From Planctomycetota bacterium (GTDB taxonomy: Bacteria; Planctomycetota; UBA11346), in contig JACDEN010000008.1 of assembly GCA_013816415.1 (NCBI GenBank), forward strand, positions 1 through 18,496: DNA of 18,496 bases, in the 5' to 3' direction. A program made the position numbers and the translations under genes. Shown piece after piece: positions 1-6,913 of the stretch; the stretch's first letter is position 1, and the number at the start of each line of letters is the position of its first letter. The notes beneath the pieces were generated by a model. The model was not told where the DNA came from, did no database searches, and saw only the letters and a program-made list of their open reading frames with translations.

Positions 1-1
1 G

Positions 2-1111
2 CAGTGGTTCTATGCCGACGCCATCTGCGATTTCTATCAGGTGCAGCCGTTCTCGGAGCCGTTCTGGACGATCATGCGTCCCTACCTGCGGAACCTGACC
101 GAGCATTTCCAGGACTGCATCTACGTCCCGGTGTTCACGCCGCCGCTCGATGGGGTGAAGCGCCCGACGCAGCTGTTGAAGATCGCGCGTCGTGAGGGCG
201 GCGGCTACCTTTTCGACTGGAGCGACGTGAAGCGCTGGGTCGACCTCGCCCGCGAGGTCGGCATCGCTCATTTCGAATGGACGCACTTCTTCACGCAGTG
301 GGGCTGCAAGAACGCGATCCGCATCTATATGGGCCAGGGTTTCGACGAGCAGTTGCTGTGGCCGCCCGAAACCGAGGCCACCTCGGACACCTACCGCGCG
401 TTCCTCGCGCAGTTCCTCCCCGAGCTGAAGGCCTTCCTCGACCGCGAAGGCATCCTCGAGCGCTCGTTCTTCCACGTGTCGGACGAGCCGCACGGAGCCG
501 ACCACGTCGTGAGCTACGGCAAGGCCCGCCAGGTGCTGCGCGATCTCGCGCCGTGGATGCGGACCATGGACGCCCTGTCCGACATCGCCTTCGGACGCCT
601 GGGGCTCGTCGATCTGCCGATCCCATCGATCGAGACCACGTTGCAGTTCATCGCCGAAGGCATCGCCTGCGGCACCTATTTCTGCTGCAACCCGCGCGGC
701 AGGTTCCTGAACCGGCTGATGGACACCCCGCTGGCGAAGATCCGCATGAGCGGCTGGCTGTTCTACCGCTTCGAGTCCAAGCTGTTTCTCCATTGGGGCT
801 ACAACTACTGGTACAAACGCCAGTCCCGGCAGCTCATCGATCCCTTCACCGTCAGCGACGCCGGCAACTGGCCGGGCTGGCCGTACGGGGACACATTCTG
901 CGTCTATCCCGGTCCCGATGGTCCGATCGATTCGATCCGCTGGGAGGTGTTCGCCGAATCGCTGCAGGATTACGCCCTGCTGCAGACCGTGGGCGCCGAT
1001 GCCGCCGGCGCGCTGCTGCGTCCGCTGAAGAGCTTCGAGGATTTCCCCAAGAACGCCCGCTGGCTGGCAAAGGCACGCGCGTCGCTCTTGCGCGCGCGCG
1101 CCGCCCGGTGA
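2..1111 (+). CDS. DUF4091 / GH123-like glycoside hydrolase-type protein (5' truncated)
   Basis: The reading frame is open to the left edge (Q-W-F-Y-A-D at base 2), so the N-terminus lies outside; 369 residues are visible. The C-terminal part has the hallmarks of DUF4091 proteins, which are related to the GH123 beta-N-acetylgalactosaminidase fold: a barrel-like section, the motif HVSDEPH (Asp-Glu codons at 482-487), and the late signature GDTFCVYPGPDGPIDSIRWE followed by ESLQDYALL (about 886-985). In characterised GH123 enzymes an adjacent Asp-Glu pair is catalytic, so the D-E here is the likely active site; this is inference. The gene overlaps the next one by four bases (GTGA), implying translational coupling with a sugar mutarotase. 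Substrate is unknown. The family call is secure, the enzymatic activity less so. Confidence 0.85.
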   Translation, partial: QWFYADAICDFYQVQPFSEPFWTIMRPYLRNLTEHFQDCIYVPVFTPPLDGVKRPTQLLKIARREGGGYLFDWSDVKRWVDLAREVGIAHFEWTHFFTQWGCKNAIRIYMGQGFDEQLLWPPETEATSDTYRAFLAQFLPELKAFLDREGILERSFFHVSDEPHGADHVVSYGKARQVLRDLAPWMRTMDALSDIAFGRLGLVDLPIPSIETTLQFIAEGIACGTYFCCNPRGRFLNRLMDTPLAKIRMSGWLFYRFESKLFLHWGYNYWYKRQSRQLIDPFTVSDAGNWPGWPYGDTFCVYPGPDGPIDSIRWEVFAESLQDYALLQTVGADAAGALLRPLKSFEDFPKNARWLAKARASLLRARAAR

Positions 1112-2007
1112 CCGCGATCACGGAACTCGAACGGCGATTCGCCGTTCCGGGGACGGTCTCGTTCAATCAGGACAGCGCGGGACTGCCCCGGGTCGCGGTC
1201 GCGAATGCGCATGCGGCCGCCGAGATCTCGCTGGTCGGCGCGCAGGTCGCCTCGTTCGTGCCGCGCGGGCAGCGCGACCTGCTGTGGTGGACGAGCGCCG
1301 GGACCTTCGATCCCGGGTCGATGTTCCGCGGCGGCATTCCGATCTGCTGGCCATGGTTCTCCGCCAATCCGGGCAAGCCGTTCCATGGCTTCGCGCGGCA
1401 CCAGCCATGGACGCTCGACCGGATCGATCAGGGACCCGATGGCACCTCGCTGATCCTCTCGCTCGACCAGACGCAGGCGGAGAAATGGTGGCCGCATCCC
1501 TTCACCCTGACCTGCACCATCGCGGTCGGCAGCGCGCTGGAGATCCGTCTGGAAACCATCAACCGCGACGTCGTGCCGGTGCGCTACCGCGAGGCGTTCC
1601 ATACCTATTTCTCGGTTTCCGATGTCCGTCGCGTTGGCGTCGACGAACTCGACGGCCAGCGCTTCCTCGACAACACGCGGTCGCTGCGCCCTTTCCTGCA
1701 GGACGCGCCCCGGCTCGCCATCGCCGGACCGATCGACCGCGTCTACACCGGCCACACCGGACGCTGCGCCATCATCGATCCGGCTTTCGACCGTCGCATC
1801 GTCATCGAGAAGAGCGGGTCCGTCACCACGGTGGTGTGGAATCCCGGCGAGGTCGGCGCGCGGCATCCGGATTTCTGCGACGAGCGCGACTGGGCGCGGA
1901 TGCTGTGCGTCGAGACGGCCAACGCGGTCGACGCGTCCATCGACCTCGATCCCGGCGAGGCGCACACCATGGCTTCGCGCTTCTGGGCCGAACCGATCAG
2001 CCGCTGA
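1108..2007 (+). CDS. D-hexose-6-phosphate mutarotase-like (aldose 1-epimerase superfamily)
   Basis: A 299-residue protein starting at a GTG that overlaps the TGA of the upstream gene (GTGA). It would interconvert alpha and beta anomers of a hexose phosphate in the cytoplasm. Family signatures are clear: FRGGIPICWPWF (about residues 73-84), HGFAR (His93), REAFHTYF with His165, and MLCVETANA with Glu269. The spacing of His165 and Glu269 matches the catalytic His/Glu pair described for the yeast homologue YMR099C (159/264); the residue correspondence is my inference. Length is normal for the family. The 3' end overlaps the convergent Rieske gene by 11 bases. It probably processes sugar released or handled by the upstream DUF4091 pathway. 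A long ORF begins upstream at 277 in the same frame, but that part is a shadow of the DUF4091 gene. Confidence 0.9.
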   Translation: MTAITELERRFAVPGTVSFNQDSAGLPRVAVANAHAAAEISLVGAQVASFVPRGQRDLLWWTSAGTFDPGSMFRGGIPICWPWFSANPGKPFHGFARHQPWTLDRIDQGPDGTSLILSLDQTQAEKWWPHPFTLTCTIAVGSALEIRLETINRDVVPVRYREAFHTYFSVSDVRRVGVDELDGQRFLDNTRSLRPFLQDAPRLAIAGPIDRVYTGHTGRCAIIDPAFDRRIVIEKSGSVTTVVWNPGEVGARHPDFCDERDWARMLCVETANAVDASIDLDPGEAHTMASRFWAEPISR

Positions 2008-3073
2008 TCGCCGCTCCGGCGCCGCTCGGGTGTGCGCACCCTGCCGCAGGCGCTGAATCCGCCGGGATGGCCGGGGCCGCAGCGCAGAAACCAGCGAACA
2101 TCTTGCGGTAGGTGAGCGCCAGACGATCGGCCGGAACGTACCTGCAGGCCTCGGAGCGCATCGGCACTTCGAGCGGACGCTGGTTCTCGCACATCACCCG
2201 ATCCTCGTCGAGGACGCGGACGGCGAACGCCATCTGCTGGTCGGGAGCCGGCCCTTGGAATCCCGGCGAGATGGCGATCGACCAGAACACCGTGCACGAG
2301 GTCCGGGTGTTGGGGCTCGGTACGTGCACCAGCACGCGCTCCTGACCATCATGGAAGCGCTGACGGATGGTCGTGACGTTCGGCATATGGCAGCGCTGCA
2401 CGCGGTCGTGCGCCTGCTGCAGCTTGCTGATCGCCGCGCCCTCGGTGGACAGCGCCGGGAACGCCGCATCCATCTGGAAGCCGTCGGGATATTCGGTCAC
2501 CTGGTACTTGTCGATCAGCGCGATGGCGGCCTTGCCGAGGGTGTCCGCATGGGCGAAGGCGAAATGCGACATGTCGAGATAGTTCTCGATCTCGCGGCGG
2601 AAGCCGGCGCCGAAGGGCGTCGGCTCGGCGACGACGTAGGTCCAGGCCGGATCCTCGAATTCGGGGATCGCAGGGATCGGGCAGGCTTCGCGGTCCTCCA
2701 GTCGGACCCACACGAACCCGTAGCGCTCGGCGACGGCGTAGGAGGCGACCTTGGCGGAACGCGCCACCGCCGAACCCTCGCCGAGCGACGGGATCAGGCG
2801 GCATTGGCCGCCGCGATCGAAGCGCCAGCCGTGATACGGGCATTGGAGGTGGTCGCCGACGACCTTGCCCAGACCGAAGCGTGCGCCGCGATGCGGGCAG
2901 CCATCCTTATAGGCCGCAAGGCCGGACGGCATGCGCGCGACGACGATGTCCTCGTCGAGCAGCCGATAGCTGATGATGCCGCCGGCCTTGAGGTCGCGCG
3001 AGAGCGCGACCGGCTGCCAGGTGGAACGCAGGACCTGGAACGGCCGGGCCTCGGGATCGCCGTCGTTGTCCAT
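1997..3073 (-). CDS. Rieske [2Fe-2S] non-haem iron oxygenase, alpha-subunit type
   Basis: A 358-residue protein with an N-terminal Rieske domain (Cys59-x-His61 and Cys78-x2-His81, read as CPHRGA and CPYHGW) and a C-terminal mononuclear iron domain carrying the bridge/ligand motif Asn164-x2-Asp167-x2-His170-x4-His175. This arrangement is that of VanA/PobA-like ring-hydroxylating or O/N-demethylating monooxygenases, which take electrons from a separate reductase; no reductase gene is visible here. The ATG at 3073 is preferred over the upstream extension to 3157 because a GGGGGA Shine-Dalgarno lies about 8 bases before it and the residues preceding it are not family-like. It is divergent from an AraC regulator across about 107 bases and converges with the mutarotase. 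The substrate cannot be read from sequence; demethylation of a methoxylated sugar or aromatic is one possibility. Confidence 0.9.
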   Translation of the reverse strand: MDNDGDPEARPFQVLRSTWQPVALSRDLKAGGIISYRLLDEDIVVARMPSGLAAYKDGCPHRGARFGLGKVVGDHLQCPYHGWRFDRGGQCRLIPSLGEGSAVARSAKVASYAVAERYGFVWVRLEDREACPIPAIPEFEDPAWTYVVAEPTPFGAGFRREIENYLDMSHFAFAHADTLGKAAIALIDKYQVTEYPDGFQMDAAFPALSTEGAAISKLQQAHDRVQRCHMPNVTTIRQRFHDGQERVLVHVPSPNTRTSCTVFWSIAISPGFQGPAPDQQMAFAVRVLDEDRVMCENQRPLEVPMRSEACRYVPADRLALTYRKMFAGFCAAAPAIPADSAPAAGCAHPSGAGAAISG

Positions 3074-3141
3074 CGCATCCCCCAGGGCAGCAAGCCTAGG
3101 CGTTGGCGGCGGGCCTTCTTGGCGGAAGCGGCATGGTCGGC

Positions 3142-3241
3142 TTGGACTATTCGGCACTTCCGATAGGATCGATCACAGATATGCGCGAAAAACCAAGGCT
3201 CAATCCGGTCCACGTGCAGATGCCAGCTTTTGGACTATCCG
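3142..3241. repeat. Direct repeat TTGGACTATYCG flanking the AraC gene start
   Basis: Two 12-base copies, TTGGACTATTCG (3142-3153) and TTGGACTATCCG (3230-3241), lie in the same orientation 88 bases apart. One is in the Rieske/AraC divergent spacer and the other just inside the AraC frame if translation starts at 3181. A shorter repeat, TTGGCGG, also occurs twice (3103-3109, 3119-3125). These could be regulator half-sites, but with only two copies chance similarity is quite possible. Confidence 0.25.
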
Positions 3242-4020
3242 TGTTTTCCAGCCGGCATGGCGCCGGCTTCCGGATGCCGCCAGCGCGCCATCCCTATCAC
3301 AAGATGATGGTCGTGGTTTCGGGATCTGGGGCCGTGATCGCCGCCGACGAACACGCCCTGGAGCCGGGTATGGTGGTCCTCATCCCCGCCGGCACCCTCC
3401 ATCATTTCGAGGATCGTCACAAGCAGCCGCTATGCCTGCTCGCGGTCTGCCTCGATCCGTCCATCGTGCAGTCCAATCCGGTGATCGCGGCCCCATGGCG
3501 CGCGATCGTCGATCGCTGGACCGCGGCGGTTCCGCGTCGCATCGGCGATGAATACCGGCGTGGGCGGATCGAACGCCGGATCCATGCGATGATCTTCGAG
3601 CAGACGCGATCGCACCACGAATCGGCGGCAGCCATGTGGGGACATCTGCTCGGGCTGCTCGCCGAAGTCGCCCGCGCCTTCCGTCGGCCTACTCGAGGAG
3701 TCACCTCGCCGGCGACCGCCTTCGACGGGACGCTGACCTGGATCGAACACCATTTCCACGAACCGGTGCGCGTGCCGGAGTTGGCCGCGCGGGCGCGCAT
3801 GTCGTATCGCGGATACACCGCGCGCTTCCGCGCCGTCACCGGCGCGAGCGTGGTGACGCACCTGACGCGCCTGCGCATCGAGCACGCCCGCAAGCTGCTG
3901 CGCTCGGGAATGCCCATCATCGATGCCTCCTTATCCTCGGGATTCGATGACCTGTCGAATTTCTACCGCCACTTCAAGCGGGCGACGGGGACCAGTCCTG
4001 CCCGATGCGACCGCACGTGA
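3181..4020 (+). CDS. AraC family transcriptional regulator with N-terminal cupin sensor
   Basis: A 279-residue regulator from the ATG at 3181; an AGGA at 3165-3168 is a weak ribosome site 12 bases upstream, and ATG 3223 is an alternative. Residues about 38-80 form a cupin-like ligand-binding barrel (HKMMVVVSGSG, then PGMVVLIPAGTLHHFED). Residues about 187-279 are the double helix-turn-helix AraC/XylS domain (PVRVPELAARARMSYRGYTARF; LRIEHARKLL; SLSSGFDDLSNFYRHFKRATG). Such proteins normally sense a small molecule, often a sugar, and activate adjacent genes. Its divergent position makes the Rieske oxygenase the most likely target. The final helix ends with SPARCDRT in place of the usual SP-x-x-(Y/F)-R, a small deviation. 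Family call is firm; ligand and targets are unknown. Confidence 0.88.
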   Translation: MREKPRLNPVHVQMPAFGLSVFSSRHGAGFRMPPARHPYHKMMVVVSGSGAVIAADEHALEPGMVVLIPAGTLHHFEDRHKQPLCLLAVCLDPSIVQSNPVIAAPWRAIVDRWTAAVPRRIGDEYRRGRIERRIHAMIFEQTRSHHESAAAMWGHLLGLLAEVARAFRRPTRGVTSPATAFDGTLTWIEHHFHEPVRVPELAARARMSYRGYTARFRAVTGASVVTHLTRLRIEHARKLLRSGMPIIDASLSSGFDDLSNFYRHFKRATGTSPARCDRT

Positions 4021-4022
4021 CC

Positions 4023-4050
4023 GGCACCAGGCACCAGGCACCAGGCACCA
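4023..4050. repeat. Perfect tandem repeat (GGCACCA)x4
   Basis: Four contiguous exact copies of the heptamer GGCACCA occupy 4023-4029, 4030-4036, 4037-4043 and 4044-4050, directly after the AraC stop codon and in the 60-base gap before the convergent Gfo/Idh stop. No stem-loop terminator is apparent in this gap. Unit length 7 is not a multiple of 3, fitting a noncoding short tandem repeat. Confidence 0.9.
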
Positions 4051-4080
4051 GACGAAGAACTCGAGATCCGGAATCGCAGA

Positions 4081-5301
4081 TCAGAAGACGTTCAGCGAAC
4101 GCACATCGACCATCCGACCCGGGCGCGCCCACGGGAATCCCAACTCGGACGGAAGCCTGCCTTCGAGATAGCAGCGCGTCAGCGCCTCGTGCAATCCGGG
4201 GACGATGCAGCGGCGGGCATCACCGTCTCCATCGGTCCGCACCATGTCCTTGGGAAAGACGGTGATCTCCGGCATCGATCGCTGGGCGCCATTGACGCAC
4301 AGCGTCTGCGCCAGGGCGGCGGATGGAGGACAGGCTGGCGATGCTCCCCCGCGGATGGCGGCGACCATGGCCCAGAGCTTCTCCAGATCGTCCGGAACCT
4401 CGGCTGGTGCATAATCGATGCGGGTGCCGTCGGTACAGACAGCGGTGATCGCCGGGTCGCCCTGGCGGTATCCGACGACGGCGCGTTCGAAGCGGTACGA
4501 CAGGACGGTCTCGGTGACCGGATCGGCCGCATGCGAAGCGACGTACAGGAGGTCGGCGCCGTTGGACAGATGGATGCGCAGGACGGCGGTATCGAAGTTG
4601 GTGATGTCGTTGGCGCGGTAGAGCTCGGCGATGACCGATTCGGGAGTCGCGGACGAATCACGCTCGGCTCCGAGGCAGAACAGCGCATTGTGCAGATAAT
4701 GCGCCGTGGCGTTGTTCACAGGACTGTCGAGGACCCAGGCGCCGTTTTTGGCTTTCATCGCGCCAGCCCATGGGCTCCGTCCATAATACGAGTGCGTCCG
4801 TGGCCACAGCACCTTGGTCTTCAACAGCGTGGGTCTCCCGAACCGTCCCGACATGATGTCGCGTTTCAAGGCCGTGATCGCGTCCGAGAACGACCACTGG
4901 TACCCGATCGCGGCGTGCCGACCGCTGGCACGATGCGCCGCCATCATCCTCTCGCCGTCCTGAACGGTGGAACAGAGCGGCTTCTCGCAGAGCACATGGC
5001 TCCCGTGAGCGAGTGCGACGCAGGTCTGCTCGGCATGCAGGTGGATCGGCGACGCGATGACGACCAGGTCCGCCCCTCCACCCGCCTTGAAATAGGTGGC
5101 GAGATCCGGAAAGACCGGAATGCCACGCCGCTGCACGTCCGAGAGGCGGGAGCAACGATCCGGTGCGGGATCGATGGCAGCGACCATGGCGACGAGGTGG
5201 GACTTCTGGTCGTCCAACAGCCCCCGGAGATAGGTCTCGCCATAACCACCGATTCCCACGAGGGCGACGGACACTGGAGGAGGCACGGACTTGGTCGTCA
5301 T
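4081..5301 (-). CDS. Gfo/Idh/MocA family NAD(P)-dependent oxidoreductase
   Basis: A 406-residue enzyme with an N-terminal Rossmann fold (VALVGIGGYG; Gly16, Gly18, Gly21), the diagnostic Glu106-Lys107-Pro108 (VLCEKPLC) and GYQWSF near residues 133-138, followed by the beta-sheet substrate domain with the segment WVLDSPVNNATAHYLH (His201/His204) where the family usually keeps a catalytic His. Members oxidise or reduce sugar, inositol or related hydroxyl groups using NAD(P). The ATG at 5301 is chosen over 5352 because the extension is not family-like and AGGGGAT lies about 9 bases upstream. There is no signal peptide, so it is cytoplasmic. It converges with AraC on one side and diverges from a lipoprotein on the other. 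Substrate unknown; sugar catabolism is the contextual guess. Confidence 0.93.
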   Translation of the reverse strand: MTTKSVPPPVSVALVGIGGYGETYLRGLLDDQKSHLVAMVAAIDPAPDRCSRLSDVQRRGIPVFPDLATYFKAGGGADLVVIASPIHLHAEQTCVALAHGSHVLCEKPLCSTVQDGERMMAAHRASGRHAAIGYQWSFSDAITALKRDIMSGRFGRPTLLKTKVLWPRTHSYYGRSPWAGAMKAKNGAWVLDSPVNNATAHYLHNALFCLGAERDSSATPESVIAELYRANDITNFDTAVLRIHLSNGADLLYVASHAADPVTETVLSYRFERAVVGYRQGDPAITAVCTDGTRIDYAPAEVPDDLEKLWAMVAAIRGGASPACPPSAALAQTLCVNGAQRSMPEITVFPKDMVRTDGDGDARRCIVPGLHEALTRCYLEGRLPSELGFPWARPGRMVDVRSLNVF

Positions 5302-5326
5302 GATGTCGGAGATCCCCTGCGCATGG

Positions 5327-5356
5327 AGTATGAACGCGGACGGGAGGAGCAATCAA
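5327..5356 (-). promoter_or_regulatory. Candidate sigma-70-like promoter for the Gfo/Idh gene
   Basis: On the minus strand TTGATT (5356-5351) is followed after 18 bases by CATACT (5332-5327), each 4 of 6 to the classical consensus, placed about 25 bases before the ATG at 5301 and followed by AGGGGAT as ribosome site. The match is modest and the sigma specificity of this organism is unknown. Confidence 0.25.
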
Positions 5357-5388
5357 GGGGCACGCTGCGAGGGGTCCGCGACGAGGTG

Positions 5389-5416
5389 CGCCCTGGACAG
5401 AAATGACTCCAGGGTG
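5389..5416. promoter_or_regulatory. Inverted repeat (dyad) in the divergent Gfo/Idh-lipoprotein spacer
   Basis: CCCTGGA (5391-5397) and TCCAGGG (5408-5414) are perfect 7-base arms around a 10-base centre; a G-T and a C-G pair can extend the stem to 5389-5416. There is no T-run. It lies just upstream of the candidate Gfo/Idh promoter in the roughly 330-base region between two divergent genes (5302-5628), so an operator for a dimeric regulator is plausible. The rest of that spacer holds no convincing gene. Confidence 0.35.
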
Positions 5417-5628
5417 GGCAAGGCGGGATCGACGCCATCGCTCCAGCGCCGAGTCCTGTAATGAATGGAAAATGCCGGGAAATGACCCGATTACGCTGCA
5501 CGGCGACTAGCAAAGGAATTGAAACCCGATACGATCCGATCGAGGACGGAACCATACCGCCGATGAACGTCCTCTGCATGGATGAGCCTATGCGGACCTC
5601 CATCTTCACCCTCGTACGGATGATACCC

Positions 5629-6264
5629 ATGCGCTCAGCCGCCCACTCATCGTCCCCCGCCACCATCACCAGCGGTCGCCGGCAACGGCTCCAGGTGATC
5701 GGTCTGTCCCTCCTCGCGCTGTGCGTGCTCCCTGGATGCGGCAAGAAGGCGGAACCGATCAAGGCGCCGATCAATCCATTGGCGTGGGCTAACGGTCAAT
5801 ACATGGGAGACCGTTACTTCCCCTGGCCCAAGGATCCTCCGACCCAATCCGATGTGGTCTACCAGATCGCCGACGGAACCATCTCCGGACGAGTCAACCA
5901 ATCGATCGCAAATCCGGGACGAGGCCTGCCTGTTCGGATCGAGACAAGGTTCAAGTTTTCTGGACCCATCACCCTGAAGGCCGATGGCAACGCCTCATTC
6001 GACATCGTTGGTAAGCTGACGGTACCTCTGGTCGTGTCCTATCACGTCACCGGCAATGTGCTCACAACCGGGATGTCGGAATTCACCATCGAATCCACTG
6101 AGGAAGCCGTGCTCGCCGAGGTGGCAGCCCCCGAGACGCTCAGCGCGAAGGACATGACACCAGGAGATACCTTGACGGCGGATACCAACATGGCCGCACC
6201 CGTCAAAACCACGACAAAGAAGTCGTTCACGATGCATTCGCAAGGCTTCGCCGTGAAGCGATGA
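5629..6264 (+). CDS. Lipoprotein of unknown function
   Basis: From the ATG at 5629 this is a 211-residue protein with a charged n-region (GRRQRLQ), a hydrophobic stretch (VIGLSLLALCVLPGC) and a lipobox whose acylated cysteine would be Cys37. Residue +2 is Gly, not Asp, so outer-membrane sorting is likely if the usual rule applies. The mature part starts KKAEPIKAP, continues with alternating hydrophobic and polar residues suggesting beta strands (about residues 85-150), and ends in a Thr/Lys-rich tail. No known domain was recognised. In-frame ATGs at 5461, 5590 and 5620 are alternatives, but only the 5620/5629 starts give a normal-length signal peptide. It converges with the pilin operon 34 bases away, so a role with that apparatus is conceivable but unsupported. 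Confidence 0.72.
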   Translation: MRSAAHSSSPATITSGRRQRLQVIGLSLLALCVLPGCGKKAEPIKAPINPLAWANGQYMGDRYFPWPKDPPTQSDVVYQIADGTISGRVNQSIANPGRGLPVRIETRFKFSGPITLKADGNASFDIVGKLTVPLVVSYHVTGNVLTTGMSEFTIESTEEAVLAEVAAPETLSAKDMTPGDTLTADTNMAAPVKTTTKKSFTMHSQGFAVKR

Positions 6265-6270
6265 TCTGCC

Positions 6271-6298
6271 GCAGGCGCCTGGAATCGGTGGCTCCTGC
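6271..6298. terminator. Imperfect hairpin between convergent genes
   Basis: GCAGGcGCC (6271-6279) can pair with GGCtCCTGC (6290-6298), giving 8 pairs with one mismatch and a loop of about 10 bases. It fills the 34-base gap between the lipoprotein stop and the stop of the last pilin-operon gene, so it could serve both directions. No U-tract follows on either strand, so intrinsic termination is uncertain. Confidence 0.35.
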
Positions 6299-6913
6299 TT
6301 AGAGCTTCGTCTCCCAGATCGCCTTCAAGTCGGCGATCAACTGTTCATCCGGGGTCTTGCTCCCCTTGGCATCTGTAGTGACGACCTCGGCCCACGTCAT
6401 TTTCCGCCAGGCACCCGTGCTATTGCTGTAAATCAGGATGAGATCGTCTTTGGCCAACCCCTTCGATCCGCCCTGGCTCACCATGGCGATGCCGTTGGTG
6501 TAGCGAGGTCCTGAGGTCGGCATATTGATGACGGCCCATACGAACGGCATCCGGAAGGCGTCGTAGATGAGCGTACCATTCATGACGTTGGTCACTCCCC
6601 CGGACACGGTTCCTACGAATTTCGCCGGCAGGCTGAGAATCGGCTGCTCGTTATTGCGCAATTGGCGCAGTCCGAGGAACTCCCACGGCTGATCTTCGAA
6701 AACCAGGGTCGGGGGTTCGCCGATCAGGGGGAACGTGCTCATATAGACCGACAGCGAATACTGGACCTCATTCATCAGGCGCAACGTCTCCGCCACCCGC
6801 TGTTGTCTCTTCAGCATGCCCAGAGCCGGGATGAGCAGACCAGCCAAAATGCTGATGATCATGATGACCACCAGCAATTCGATCAGCGTGAACCCGCGAG
6901 TCGCACGAGTCAT
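6299..6913 (-). CDS. GspG-type prepilin-like protein, last gene of the pilin operon
   Basis: 204 residues. The class III leader MTRATRG is followed by FTLIELLVVIMIISILAGLL, so prepilin peptidase would cut after Gly7 and leave Phe1 with Glu at +5 and a single N-terminal helix that acts as membrane anchor and polymerisation core. Around residues 114-125 the sequence YDAFRMPFVW recalls the D-P-W-G-N-P segment of GspG-family pseudopilins. The C-terminal part (KDDLILIYSNSTGAW) has no recognised calcium loop. The ATG at 6913 overlaps the TGA of the upstream pilin gene (ATGA), so translation is probably coupled. At roughly 1.4 times the normal GspG length it is the smallest of the three extra G-like paralogues. 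Membrane/periplasmic after assembly; exact role unknown. Confidence 0.88.
   Translation of the reverse strand: MTRATRGFTLIELLVVIMIISILAGLLIPALGMLKRQQRVAETLRLMNEVQYSLSVYMSTFPLIGEPPTLVFEDQPWEFLGLRQLRNNEQPILSLPAKFVGTVSGGVTNVMNGTLIYDAFRMPFVWAVINMPTSGPRYTNGIAMVSQGGSKGLAKDDLILIYSNSTGAWRKMTWAEVVTTDAKGSKTPDEQLIADLKAIWETKL

Noticed and set aside
970..1965. 331-codon minus-strand ORF opposite the mutarotase
   Set aside because: Shadow composition, no recognisable motif, and the plus frame is a well-conserved mutarotase.
2255..3166. 303-codon plus-strand ORF opposite the Rieske gene
   Set aside because: Shadow of the Rieske gene; no recognisable motif or ribosome site.
4189..5406. 405-codon plus-strand ORF opposite the Gfo/Idh gene
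   Set aside because: Antisense shadow; the minus strand encodes an intact Gfo/Idh/MocA protein with all motifs.
5461..5628. Longer N-terminus for the lipoprotein starting at 5461
   Set aside because: It would place more than 90 residues before the lipobox, which is incompatible with a lipoprotein signal peptide.
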